A stretch of 64,000 bases of DNA from an uncultured Clostridia bacterium (GTDB lineage Bacteria; Bacillota; Clostridia; TANB77; CAG-508), in NCBI GenBank assembly GCA_948502395.1, contig CAOPES010000004.1, positions 62,001 through 126,000 on the forward strand, written 5' to 3'. Below are positions 52,265 through 61,872 of the stretch, one piece after another (the first letter of the stretch is position 1; each line of letters starts with the position of its first letter). The notes beneath the pieces are model-generated. The model was not told the origin of the DNA and made no database searches. It saw nothing but the letters and a program-made list of their open reading frames with translations. The translations under genes were made by a program, and so were the position numbers.

Positions 52265-53598
52265 GCACTATAAAAGGAGTGACCAAAATGGCAAAAAATT
52301 GCCAAAAAGGACCGTCCCCAATGGCAATTTATTGCCAAAAAGGTCCGTCCCCAATGGCAAAATAAATCAACAAAATATTCATAAACGCTCTTTTTAGGAA
52401 CTTCATTAGTAGTAAAAACATTACAATAATCAATAAAACCACTATCAGACGATACCGTAATCCCACCAATAACATTGTCAGGTAAAACAGGAGCTTCAAA
52501 AGATTTAGCCATTTCAATATCAACTTTTATAGAAGGAATGTCACTTTTCAAAACAGGAATAACAGATTGTGACAATGCAGAATAATTTATTTCCAATTTT
52601 GCGGAGTTACTAGCTTTATATATGTCAAAGTAATTCTTATCTTGACTATGATTTTTTGCCTTCCATTCTTCAAATTTATCATTCACAAGTTTTCCTATAT
52701 TTACATATTCAAAGTTTTTAAAAGCATATTCAATAAGTTTTACACTATCAGATGTTCTAAATTTTTTTGTATCACAACCAAGTACAATGCAGATTATATC
52801 CATATCTCCACGTTTGCAAGCTGTTACTAGACAGCGGTTAGCTCCATTGGTAAATCCCGTTTTTACTCCATATACACCATTTAGAACTCCTAGTAGTTCA
52901 TTTGTATTGCTTAAATTTTTAGGGTAACCATTAAGTGTAATTGTGTAGTTTTTTGTTCCTACAATGTTTGCAAATGTTTTATTTTTTAATGCGTAATCTG
53001 TAAGTAATGCAAGTTCATATGCTGTTGTATAATGTCCGTTAGAGTCTAATCCGTGTGGGGATTCAAAGTGACTGTTGTAAAGTCCAAGTTCTTTTGCTTT
53101 ATTGTTCATCATTTCTGAAAATCCAGCGACAGAACCACCAGCTGTTTCAGCTAATGCTACGGCAGCGTCATTTCCGGAGCATAGCATTAGTCCATAGAGT
53201 AAATCTCGAATTGTTATTTTGTCACCTGTTTTTAGTCCTAATCTTGATCCACCTGTGCCTGCTGCTTTTTTAGATACTTCTACGGTTTGGTTTAAATCGC
53301 AGTTTTCTATTATAACTGTTGCTGTCATAATTTTTGTGGTTGATGCCATTTTTACTTTATTGTCTTCGTTTTTTCCATAAATTATAGTTTTGCTTAATCT
53401 GTCTAAAACAATGCAAGAGCGAGCATTTAATTCTAGTGGAGATGTGCTGTTACTTGATGTTGTGATTGTTTCACTTATTATAGATAGTGTTTCTTCGTCA
53501 TCTTCTTCATCATCTGCAAAAGAACAATTAACATTTAAAGTAGCTAAAAAAATTAGACACAAACAAATTGTTTTTAAATAAAAGTTTTTTAAATTCAT
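52252..53598 (-). CDS. D-alanyl-D-alanine carboxypeptidase (DacF/PBP5 family) with repeat-encoded C-terminus
   Basis: 448 residues from ATG 53598 (GGTGAT upstream). There is a signal peptide (residues about 1-28, ending NCSFAD). Active-site motifs: STTK (86-89), SGN (141-143), KTG (246-248). It trims the terminal D-Ala from peptidoglycan pentapeptides. The last about 36 residues (FCHWGRTFLAINCHWGRSFLAIFCHFGHSF...) are encoded by two REP-like units (R7), replacing whatever C-terminal anchor was present. No ordinary amphipathic anchor helix is visible before the repeat. Confidence 0.9.
   Translation of the reverse strand: MNLKNFYLKTICLCLIFLATLNVNCSFADDEEDDEETLSIISETITTSSNSTSPLELNARSCIVLDRLSKTIIYGKNEDNKVKMASTTKIMTATVIIENCDLNQTVEVSKKAAGTGGSRLGLKTGDKITIRDLLYGLMLCSGNDAAVALAETAGGSVAGFSEMMNNKAKELGLYNSHFESPHGLDSNGHYTTAYELALLTDYALKNKTFANIVGTKNYTITLNGYPKNLSNTNELLGVLNGVYGVKTGFTNGANRCLVTACKRGDMDIICIVLGCDTKKFRTSDSVKLIEYAFKNFEYVNIGKLVNDKFEEWKAKNHSQDKNYFDIYKASNSAKLEINYSALSQSVIPVLKSDIPSIKVDIEMAKSFEAPVLPDNVIGGITVSSDSGFIDYCNVFTTNEVPKKSVYEYFVDLFCHWGRTFLAINCHWGRSFLAIFCHFGHSFYSAKKS
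52283..52362. repeat. REP-like repeat R7 inside the dacF-like 3' end
   Basis: TTGCCAAAAAGGACCGTCCCC-TGGCAA and TTGCCAAAAAGGTCCGTCCCC-TGGCAA in tandem, preceded by a partial TGGCAA arm. Read on the minus strand as part of the protein. Confidence 0.8.
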
Positions 53599-53705
53599 AA
53601 TATCACCAATAAAGTATATGAAAATGCAATAATAATTATGCAAAATAAAAAATGATGAAAATGCTACGGAAATAAGCAAAAAAGCATCAAAACAACCCAA
53701 AAATA

Positions 53706-53734
53706 TTGATTTTATTACAAAAATGTAATATAAT
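53706..53734 (+). promoter_or_regulatory. Promoter of the thioester-adhesin pair
   Basis: TTGATT (53706-53711), 17-bp spacer, TATAAT (53729-53734). A roughly 165-nt leader follows in which I see no gene. Confidence 0.65.
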
Positions 53735-53902
53735 TGTAATAAGTGGGGTTATTTTTAAATAGACTACCACAAACCAATCTCCGTAGGCATAAAAAAGACA
53801 TAAAAATAGGGGGAAATTTATTGGAAAAAAAGCCCCTTGACTATTGTCAAAAAGAGAGTAAAATTGTAGTAGGAGATAATATAAAAGTAAGGGAGAAGAA
53901 AG

Positions 53903-56900
53903 ATGAGCTCAAAAGTAAAAAGAGTAGCACTAATAGGAATTATGATGGTAATAATGTTAGCAGTATTAGCAATGGCAATGCCTAATACAGTAAATGCAGT
54001 AACATTACCAATGTACTTAGGAATAACAGAGATAAGAACAAATGATACACCAAATTTAGGATATGCAATAGGTGATCCAAATACAAATGGAGAAACAGGA
54101 GAAAGCAACAAAATTTGGAACATTGTAGAATATACAGGTTTAGGATCAGATGCTAATTTGAAAGCAGATGGAGCAAAAGATATTTATTGTCTAAAAGCAG
54201 GGATAGGTTTTACAAACACACATAAACGTGATGAATATACAATGTCATTTAACATGAAAACTCAAAGAAGTGATATTGAAGGAACAAGCGATGTACTAAA
54301 ATCAATAGTAGAAGGAACAGTACCATACAAAGCTTCTTCAACTGCAACAGAAGTTCAAGTTAGTAGATATAATTCAATATTAGCATTAGGAGATATGTTA
54401 TATTTAATAAGTGATGATGAAAACCAAAAAGTAGAATATTTAAGTAAAGCAGGAATTAATGCAGAAGATTGGGACACAGTATTAACAAGAGATGAAATAG
54501 CAGCAGTTCAACAAGCAGCAATTTGGTATTTCACAAACTATGAAGAAGGAAAAACAACTTTTGACAAAACAGCAGCAGACACAACAGGTTGGTTATGGTA
54601 TACAGAAGACGGAACTACTTATAAAAATTTAATACAACATAATCCAACAAATGTAGCAATAAATGATTCTTATGGTTCTCAAAGACAAAAACAAGCAGAA
54701 GTATTATATAGATATTTAATACAAACAGCAAAGAAAAATTCAGTAAATTATGCAAATCCAGAAACTGCAACAGTGCCAGCATCACTTACAACAACGAGCT
54801 TAGGATATAAAGAAGTTGGAAATAATTATGTATTAGGACCAATAAATATAACAGAAGCACAAGGAAATACAATACCATATGATGTAGAGTTTGCATTTAA
54901 AGCAAATGGAAGCGAAGTAAGAAAAGATGAATATACTTTATTAAATGCAAGTGAGCAACCAGTAGCAGAAGGAACAACAATAAAAGATTTAGTAGGAGAA
55001 AACTTCTACATTTCAGTTCCAAAAACTAAGGGGAAAACATTCTCAGTAGCAACAAACATAAAATATTCAAAATCAGTATTAAACTTATATACAGCACCAG
55101 GAAACACAACACAACCAGTATTAATACCAGAAACAACACCAGAAAAAGAACCAGCAGAAATATCAGTAGAAATAAAAGTTCAACAATCATTTGACTTAAA
55201 ATTAATAAAAAGAATTTTTGAAGTAAATGGTAAGAAAGTACCAGAAAGAATAGAAAAAGTTGATGTTAGCAAATTAAACACAACAGACGAAAATGGTAAA
55301 AAAATAACAACAGGTGATTATACATTAAATAAAAAACCATATGGAGTAAAAAAAGGTGATATAGTAACATATGCACTTAGAGTTTACAACGAAGGAACAA
55401 TAGACGGATATGCTTCAGAAATAACAGAAGATATTCCAGAAGGATTAGAATTTTTATGGATGGCTCCGGAAGATCTTGAAAAAGATACAACATTAACAAC
55501 AGCTGAGAAAGAAGCAATTGAATTTAACCAAAAATATTTATGGGGAAAATTCGTATATGATGAAGAAACCAAAAATAGAATAGTTCAAATTTCAACAGAT
55601 TATCTATCACAAGAAAATGAAACAACAACAAAAGGAAACCTAATAAAAGCATTTGGAGAAAATGACGGAACAAAAACAGAAAAAGATATTTCATATAAAG
55701 AAGTATATGTAAAAATGAAAGTTGTTTCAGAAAACACAACAGGAACAATAATAAGAAATGAAGCAGCAATAACAGAAGACACTGACAGCGAAAATAATCC
55801 AGTAAATGATAGAGACTCAGATACAGAAGTATGGAAAAAATATGAAGATGATGAAGATTACGATAATATCACATTAGAAGTATTTGACCTAGCATTAAGA
55901 AAATTCATAATAGCAGTAAGCAAAGATGAAACAATAGAAAATAGTGAATATTTAAGAAACGAAGACGGTTCATATAAAAGAGCACCAATAGTAGACACAT
56001 CAAAATTAAATACAATAGGTGAAGATGGAAAAAGAATTACAACATCTACATATAATCACACAAAAGAACCAGTATTAGTACAAAGAAATGATATAGTTGT
56101 ATATATGTTAAGAGTTTACAACGAAGGAGATATTGACGGATATGCAGCAGAAATAAAAGATCACTTACCACCACATCTAGAATTTGTAGATAACGAATTT
56201 AATAAACAATATGGTTGGAATGTATCAGAAGATGGAAGAACAGTTACTACAAAATATTTAAGTTCAAAAGATAGCTTAATAAAGAAAGCTGTAAAAAATG
56301 ATAAAGATGAATATGTATTAGCATATAAAGAAGTGCCAATTATGTGTAAAGTTGTTGAAAAAGCACCAACAAATCAAAACATTACAAATATTGCTGATAT
56401 AACAAAATATGAAGATTATAACAAAGAGCAAGTAGCAGATAGAGATTCTCAAGAAAACAACGTGGAATTACCAAAACCTGAAAACTTACCAACATATAAA
56501 GATAATGAAAAAGGAGAATATGTACCTGGTCAACAAGATGATGACGACTTTGAAAAAGTAATAGTAAAGGAATTTGACTTAGCATTAAGAAAATGGGTAA
56601 CACAAGCAATAGTAACAGACAAAAAAGGAACAGTAATAACAAATACAGGACATCAACCATATGATGACCCAGAAGATATAGTTAAAGTAGAATTAGATAG
56701 AAAAAAATTAAATGAAGTAACAGTTAAATTTAGATATTCAATAAGAGTAATAAACGAAGGTGACCTAGAAGGTTATGCAAAAGAAGTAACAGACTATATT
56801 CCAGAAGGACTAAAATTTGTGGCAGCAGATAACCCAGGTTGGACAGATGAAGGAAATAATGTAATATCAACAAGATTATTAGAAAATAAATTACTAAAAC

Positions 56901-57187
56901 CAGGAGAATATGCTGATGTAGAAGTATTACTTACATGGGTAAATAATCAAAATAATATGGGACTAAAAGTAAACACAGCAGAGATATCAGAAGACTATAA
57001 CGAATATGATGTTCCAGATAAAGATTCAACACCTGATAACAAAAAGCCAGGAGAAGACGATATAGATGACGCACCAGTAATGTTATCAATAAAAACAGGT
57101 CAAACAAGAATTTACTTTACATTAGGATTTACAATATTAATTACAATAGCAGGTGGAATAGTACTAATTAAGAAATATGTATTATAA
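53903..57187 (+). CDS. Thioester-domain surface adhesin 1
   Basis: 1094 residues. Signal peptide about 1-32 (VALIGIMMVIMLAVLAMAMPNTVNA). The N-terminal TQXA/thioester domain has the candidate thioester Cys96 (IYCLKAG) and Gln204 (AVQQAAIW), which in streptococcal and clostridial adhesins form a bond able to attach covalently to host surfaces. Repeated DUF11-like stalk domains follow (FDLKLIKRIF, FDLALRKFI, FDLALRKWV, each with VYNEG...YAxEIxDxxPxxLEF). The tail has one membrane segment (TLGFTILITIAGGIVLIKKYVL). No LPXTG is seen, so membrane anchoring is likely. GGGAGAAG precedes the ATG. Confidence 0.82.
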   Translation: MSSKVKRVALIGIMMVIMLAVLAMAMPNTVNAVTLPMYLGITEIRTNDTPNLGYAIGDPNTNGETGESNKIWNIVEYTGLGSDANLKADGAKDIYCLKAGIGFTNTHKRDEYTMSFNMKTQRSDIEGTSDVLKSIVEGTVPYKASSTATEVQVSRYNSILALGDMLYLISDDENQKVEYLSKAGINAEDWDTVLTRDEIAAVQQAAIWYFTNYEEGKTTFDKTAADTTGWLWYTEDGTTYKNLIQHNPTNVAINDSYGSQRQKQAEVLYRYLIQTAKKNSVNYANPETATVPASLTTTSLGYKEVGNNYVLGPINITEAQGNTIPYDVEFAFKANGSEVRKDEYTLLNASEQPVAEGTTIKDLVGENFYISVPKTKGKTFSVATNIKYSKSVLNLYTAPGNTTQPVLIPETTPEKEPAEISVEIKVQQSFDLKLIKRIFEVNGKKVPERIEKVDVSKLNTTDENGKKITTGDYTLNKKPYGVKKGDIVTYALRVYNEGTIDGYASEITEDIPEGLEFLWMAPEDLEKDTTLTTAEKEAIEFNQKYLWGKFVYDEETKNRIVQISTDYLSQENETTTKGNLIKAFGENDGTKTEKDISYKEVYVKMKVVSENTTGTIIRNEAAITEDTDSENNPVNDRDSDTEVWKKYEDDEDYDNITLEVFDLALRKFIIAVSKDETIENSEYLRNEDGSYKRAPIVDTSKLNTIGEDGKRITTSTYNHTKEPVLVQRNDIVVYMLRVYNEGDIDGYAAEIKDHLPPHLEFVDNEFNKQYGWNVSEDGRTVTTKYLSSKDSLIKKAVKNDKDEYVLAYKEVPIMCKVVEKAPTNQNITNIADITKYEDYNKEQVADRDSQENNVELPKPENLPTYKDNEKGEYVPGQQDDDDFEKVIVKEFDLALRKWVTQAIVTDKKGTVITNTGHQPYDDPEDIVKVELDRKKLNEVTVKFRYSIRVINEGDLEGYAKEVTDYIPEGLKFVAADNPGWTDEGNNVISTRLLENKLLKPGEYADVEVLLTWVNNQNNMGLKVNTAEISEDYNEYDVPDKDSTPDNKKPGEDDIDDAPVMLSIKTGQTRIYFTLGFTILITIAGGIVLIKKYVL

Positions 57188-57188
57188 A

Positions 57189-57251
57189 CTTTTTGGGGCA
57201 GGTCGAAAAAGTTTTGTGTAAAACATTTAGGACACCCCAAAAAAGTTTAAA
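57189..57251. repeat. GGGGCAGG-type hairpin repeat between the adhesin genes
   Basis: ACTTTTTGGGGCAGG...AAAGTTTTGTGTAAAACATTT...GGACACCCCAAAAAAGTT: an imperfect palindrome related to 29121-29177. Confidence 0.6.
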
Positions 57252-57276
57252 AAAGGATATTGAAAGGAGAGAACAA

Positions 57277-60200
57277 ATGAAAATAAAAAATAAAATAATT
57301 TTTATGATTATTTGTGTAACCTTAATATTACTAACTTTTATGCAAACAGTAGCTTATGCTACTCTTGTAACAGATAACAGTAAGAAGATGTATATAGGAA
57401 TTGAAGAACTAAGAAGAAATGACACCCCGAATTTAGGATATGCAATAGGTGACCCAAATACAAATGGAGAAACAGGAGAGAGCAATAAAATTTGGAGCTT
57501 GGTTGAATTTACAGGACCAAGTGATAGCGATAGTTTAAAAGCAAATGGAAATAAAAACATTTACTGTTTAAAAGCTGGGGTTGGTTTCAGTAATACTCAT
57601 AAACGTGCAACTTATGATGTTTTCTTTAATATGAAAACTGAAAGATCACAAATTGAAACTCAAAATGATATTTTGGAAGAATTAGTAGGTGGAACAGTAC
57701 CATATAAAGCATCTTCAACAGCTTCGGTAGTACAAGTTAGTAGATATGATGCATTACTAGCATTAGGGGATATGTTATATTTAATAGAAGACTCTGAACA
57801 AGAAAAAGAAAAATATTTGAATGCAGCAGGAATCTATTCAGAGGATTGGGGCTCTGTTCTTACAAGAGATGAGATATCAGCAGTACAACAAACTGCAATT
57901 TGGTATTTTACAAACTATGAAGCAGGAAAAACTACTTTTGATAAAACAGGAAATACAGGTTGGTTATGGTATACAGAGAATGGAAATACTTACAAGAATT
58001 TTATACAATATAATCCAACTGATGTAGATCCAAATTCATCTTATGGAGCTCAAAGACAAGTACAAGCGGAAACTCTATATAACTACCTAATCCAAACAGC
58101 AAAATCAAAAGCAGGTCAATATGCAGAAGGAAGAATGGATCAAGAATCTCCAATTTCCTTAGATACAAAGACTTTGAATTATCAAGAAGTAGGAACTAAC
58201 TATATAATGGGACCAATTCATATGTCATTAAATGCAAAAAATCCAGTAGGATATGAAATGGACTTTATTGTAAAAAATAATGGAACTGCAACAACAGGAT
58301 ATCAACTATTAAATAGTAATAAACAACCAGTAGCTTCTGGAACAACAGTAAAAAGCTTAGTTGGTCAAGATTTCTATATTTCTATGCCAGTAGCAACAAC
58401 AGGATATGTAGAAGTTGAAGCGAATATTAGGTATACAAATAGAAACCAAACATTATGGACAGCAGATGGCATAGAAGGGGAAAGTACTCAACCAGTATTA
58501 ATACCTTCAAAAAAGGCAGAAAGTAAGAAATTGACTTTGGATGTAATGCCAAGTGCAAAAGAATTTGACTTATCTTTGAGAAAATATATTACAAAAGTAG
58601 GAGATGAAGTTTTATCAGGTGCAAAATCTAGGGTGCCAGTAATAGATGTAAGCCCATTAATAGATGTTGTGCCAGTAAGAACAGCAGCTTCAACAACAGC
58701 TACATATAAACATAAAAAAGATCCAGTAGTTGTAAGAACGAATACTAAAATTATATATAATATCACAATTTATAACGAAGGAGAAAAAGCAGGAAGAGCT
58801 ACAAAAATAGTAGACCAATTACCAGAAGGGCTAAGATTTGATAGAGTAGTAAGTGGAAACTTTGTATTAGATACATATAATCAAACAACAAACACATTAA
58901 ATTTAAAAAGAGCAACTGGAAATAATACAAATTTAGCAGCATTTACAGGTAGAACTGAATTAGACTCTGAAACAATACAAATTGAGTGTACAGTAACTGC
59001 TTATGCAGCAGCAAATAAACAAGTTTTAACAAACTTAGCTTGGATATCAGAAGAAGTTGATGGTGAATCAGGTGTAACAATAACAACTCAAAGAAGAATG
59101 GATAGAGACTCTGAACCAGCAACAATAACAAAATATAATAAAGCTGAGCTAGTAACAACAGATAATGGTTACACAGGAAATACTTCAAATGCAGGTAAAG
59201 ACTTACAAAATCAAAATAGCTATTTCGAAGGTCAACAAGATGATGACGACTTTGAAAAAGTAGTAATAAATCCAGCAACAGGAAGTTATAATATACAACT
59301 TATCAAGGTTGCTGAAAATGATACTACAAAGAAATTACAAGGTGCACAATTTGAAATAACATTAGCAAATGGAACTAAAAATACATATACAACAGACGCA
59401 AATGGTTCACTAAATATTAATAACATTAATATTACATCAGCAGGAGTAGAAAATATAACAATAAAAGAAACAGTAGCACCAAAAGGATATTCTAAAATAA
59501 TAGATACTATTATTTTGAAAGTTAGAAAGCAAATAGTAAATGGAGAATATAAGGGAACAGTAGAATCTTTAACAAAAGCTGACGGAACAGCTGTACCAAC
59601 AGGTACAACACACGCTGTTGAAGGAAATACAATAAAAGTAACTGTTCCAAATAGGGAAAAAACATTTGACTTAGCTTTAAGAAAATATATAACAAAAGCA
59701 GGAGAAAAAGAATTAAATGGGGCAGATACTAGAATTCCATCAATAGATAGAACAACATTAGATAATGGAACAACAGCAACATACAAACATAGAAAAGATC
59801 CTGTACCTGTAAAAACAGGAGAAAAAGTAATATATAATCTTGCAATTTATAATGAAGGTGAAAAATCTGGTAGAGCAACAAAAATTGTAGACCAATTACC
59901 AACAGGATTACAATTTAATAGAGTAATAACATCAAACTTTGTAGTAGAGTCATATAATCAAACTACAAATACTCTAAACTTAAAAAGAGCAGATGGAAAC
60001 AATACAAACTTAGGACCATATACAGGAAATGCAAATCCAGCATCAGAAGTAATTCAAATTGAATGTACAGTGGTAGCAGAAGCAACAACAAAAAATGATC
60101 AAATTTTAACAAACCTAGCTTGGATATCAGAAGAATTTGATGAAGATGCAAATAGAACGATAACAAATGTTAAGGGACAAGATAGAGACTCTGAACCTTC

Positions 60201-61743
60201 AACAATAACAACAAAGACAAAAGATGAGTTGGTAACAACAGATAATGGTTATATAGGAAATACTTCAAACAATGGTAAAGACCTAGCAGATAGAAATAGT
60301 TATTTTGAAGGTCAACAAGACGATGATGACTTTGAAAAAATAATTATACCTAAAAAGATTCCAGTAGATTTAGCATTAAGAAAATTCATTGTAGCAGTAA
60401 GTAAAGATGAAAATATAGAAGATAGTGAGTATCTAAAAAACGAAGACGGTTCATATAAAAGAGCGCCAGTAGTAGACTCATCAAAATTAAACACAAAAGA
60501 TGATGAAGGAAATTTAATTACAACAGCAATATATAATCATACAAAAGAGCCAGTATTAGTACAAAGAAATGATATAGTTGTATATATGTTAAGAGTTTAC
60601 AACGAAGGTGACATTGACGGGTATGCAGCTGAAATAAAAGATCACTTACCACCACATTTAGAATTTGTAGATAGCGAATTTAATAAACAATATGGTTGGG
60701 ATGTATCAGAAGATGGTAGAACAGTAACTACAAAATATCTAAGTTCAGAAGAGTACTTAATTAAGAAAGCAAAGCCAGTATATGAAGGAGAAACAACAGG
60801 ATTTATTCCAGACGAAGACGGAAATGTAACAGGTGGAAGTTCAGCTTTAAAATATAAAATTACTCATTATGAATTAGATTATAAAGAAGTTCCAATTATG
60901 TGTAAAGTAAAAGACACAGCACCAAGAAACGAAAACATTACAAATATTGCAGACATAACAAAATATGAAGACGAAGAACACAAACCAGTAGAAGACAGAG
61001 ACTCACAAGAAAACAATGTCGACTTACCAGAAGAAAAAGACCTACCAGGATACAAAGATGACGAAAAAGGAGACTACGTACCAGGTCAACAAGATGATGA
61101 TGACTTCGAAAAAGTAATAGTAAAAAAATTCGACTTAGCACTAAGAAAATGGGTAACACAAGCAATAGTAACAGACAAAAAAGGAACAACAGTAACAAAC
61201 ACAGGACATCAACCATATGATGACCCAGAAGGAATAGTAAAAGTAGAATTAGACAAAAAGAATTTAAGCCAAGTAACAGTTAAATTCAGATATTCAATTA
61301 GGGTAATAAATGAAGGAGATATAGAAGGATATGCAAAAGAAGTAACAGACTATATCCCAGAAGGATTAAAATTTATAGCAGCAGATAACCCAGGTTGGAC
61401 AGATGAAGGAAACAATGTAATATCAACAAGATTACTAGAAAACACACTATTAAAACCGGGAGAATATGCTGATGTAGAAGTATTACTTACATGGATAAAC
61501 AACTCAAACAATATGGGACTAAAAGTAAATACAGCAGAAATATCAGAAGACTATAACGATTATGATGTACCAGACGAAGACTCAACACCAGACAATAAGA
61601 AACCAGGTGAAGACGATATTGACGATGCACCAGTAATGTTATCAGTAAAAACTGGTAAAGCAGTAACTTACATAGGATTAGGATTAACAGTTTTAGTAAT
61701 AATGGCTTCTGGAGTAACACTAATTAAGAAATATGTAATGTAA
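57277..61743 (+). CDS. Thioester-domain surface adhesin 2
   Basis: 1488 residues from ATG 57277 (AAAGGAGAG upstream); an open reading from 57193 translates the repeat and is rejected. Signal peptide about 1-28. The TQXA thioester domain is paralogous to adhesin 1, with Cys97 (IYCLKAG) and Gln205 (AVQQTAIW). Two closely related DUF11-like FDLxLRKYITK modules flank a SpaA/Cna-B-type domain (IQLIKVAENDTTKKLQGAQFEITLANGTKNTYTTDANG, about residues 670-785). Two more FDLALRK modules near-identical to those of adhesin 1 and the same DDAPVMLSxKTG membrane tail follow. Co-transcription with adhesin 1 is likely (89-bp gap). Confidence 0.82.
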   Translation: MKIKNKIIFMIICVTLILLTFMQTVAYATLVTDNSKKMYIGIEELRRNDTPNLGYAIGDPNTNGETGESNKIWSLVEFTGPSDSDSLKANGNKNIYCLKAGVGFSNTHKRATYDVFFNMKTERSQIETQNDILEELVGGTVPYKASSTASVVQVSRYDALLALGDMLYLIEDSEQEKEKYLNAAGIYSEDWGSVLTRDEISAVQQTAIWYFTNYEAGKTTFDKTGNTGWLWYTENGNTYKNFIQYNPTDVDPNSSYGAQRQVQAETLYNYLIQTAKSKAGQYAEGRMDQESPISLDTKTLNYQEVGTNYIMGPIHMSLNAKNPVGYEMDFIVKNNGTATTGYQLLNSNKQPVASGTTVKSLVGQDFYISMPVATTGYVEVEANIRYTNRNQTLWTADGIEGESTQPVLIPSKKAESKKLTLDVMPSAKEFDLSLRKYITKVGDEVLSGAKSRVPVIDVSPLIDVVPVRTAASTTATYKHKKDPVVVRTNTKIIYNITIYNEGEKAGRATKIVDQLPEGLRFDRVVSGNFVLDTYNQTTNTLNLKRATGNNTNLAAFTGRTELDSETIQIECTVTAYAAANKQVLTNLAWISEEVDGESGVTITTQRRMDRDSEPATITKYNKAELVTTDNGYTGNTSNAGKDLQNQNSYFEGQQDDDDFEKVVINPATGSYNIQLIKVAENDTTKKLQGAQFEITLANGTKNTYTTDANGSLNINNINITSAGVENITIKETVAPKGYSKIIDTIILKVRKQIVNGEYKGTVESLTKADGTAVPTGTTHAVEGNTIKVTVPNREKTFDLALRKYITKAGEKELNGADTRIPSIDRTTLDNGTTATYKHRKDPVPVKTGEKVIYNLAIYNEGEKSGRATKIVDQLPTGLQFNRVITSNFVVESYNQTTNTLNLKRADGNNTNLGPYTGNANPASEVIQIECTVVAEATTKNDQILTNLAWISEEFDEDANRTITNVKGQDRDSEPSTITTKTKDELVTTDNGYIGNTSNNGKDLADRNSYFEGQQDDDDFEKIIIPKKIPVDLALRKFIVAVSKDENIEDSEYLKNEDGSYKRAPVVDSSKLNTKDDEGNLITTAIYNHTKEPVLVQRNDIVVYMLRVYNEGDIDGYAAEIKDHLPPHLEFVDSEFNKQYGWDVSEDGRTVTTKYLSSEEYLIKKAKPVYEGETTGFIPDEDGNVTGGSSALKYKITHYELDYKEVPIMCKVKDTAPRNENITNIADITKYEDEEHKPVEDRDSQENNVDLPEEKDLPGYKDDEKGDYVPGQQDDDDFEKVIVKKFDLALRKWVTQAIVTDKKGTTVTNTGHQPYDDPEGIVKVELDKKNLSQVTVKFRYSIRVINEGDIEGYAKEVTDYIPEGLKFIAADNPGWTDEGNNVISTRLLENTLLKPGEYADVEVLLTWINNSNNMGLKVNTAEISEDYNDYDVPDEDSTPDNKKPGEDDIDDAPVMLSVKTGKAVTYIGLGLTVLVIMASGVTLIKKYVM

Positions 61744-61756
61744 TTGAAATAAGGAA

Positions 61757-61849
61757 CATTAGGAAATGTCCATTGGGGACGTTTCCTTTTGGACATTTGG
61801 GACATTTTGGGACGTTTCCGAATGGACATTTTGTCCACTTTGGGACACA
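61757..61849. repeat. GGGACGTTTCC-type repeat cluster
   Basis: Alternating direct and inverted GGACATTT / GGGACGTTTCC / TGTCC units fill the gap after adhesin 2; same family as 33815-33868. Confidence 0.7.
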
Positions 61850-61872
61850 TCTATAATAGAAAAGGAGAAAAT

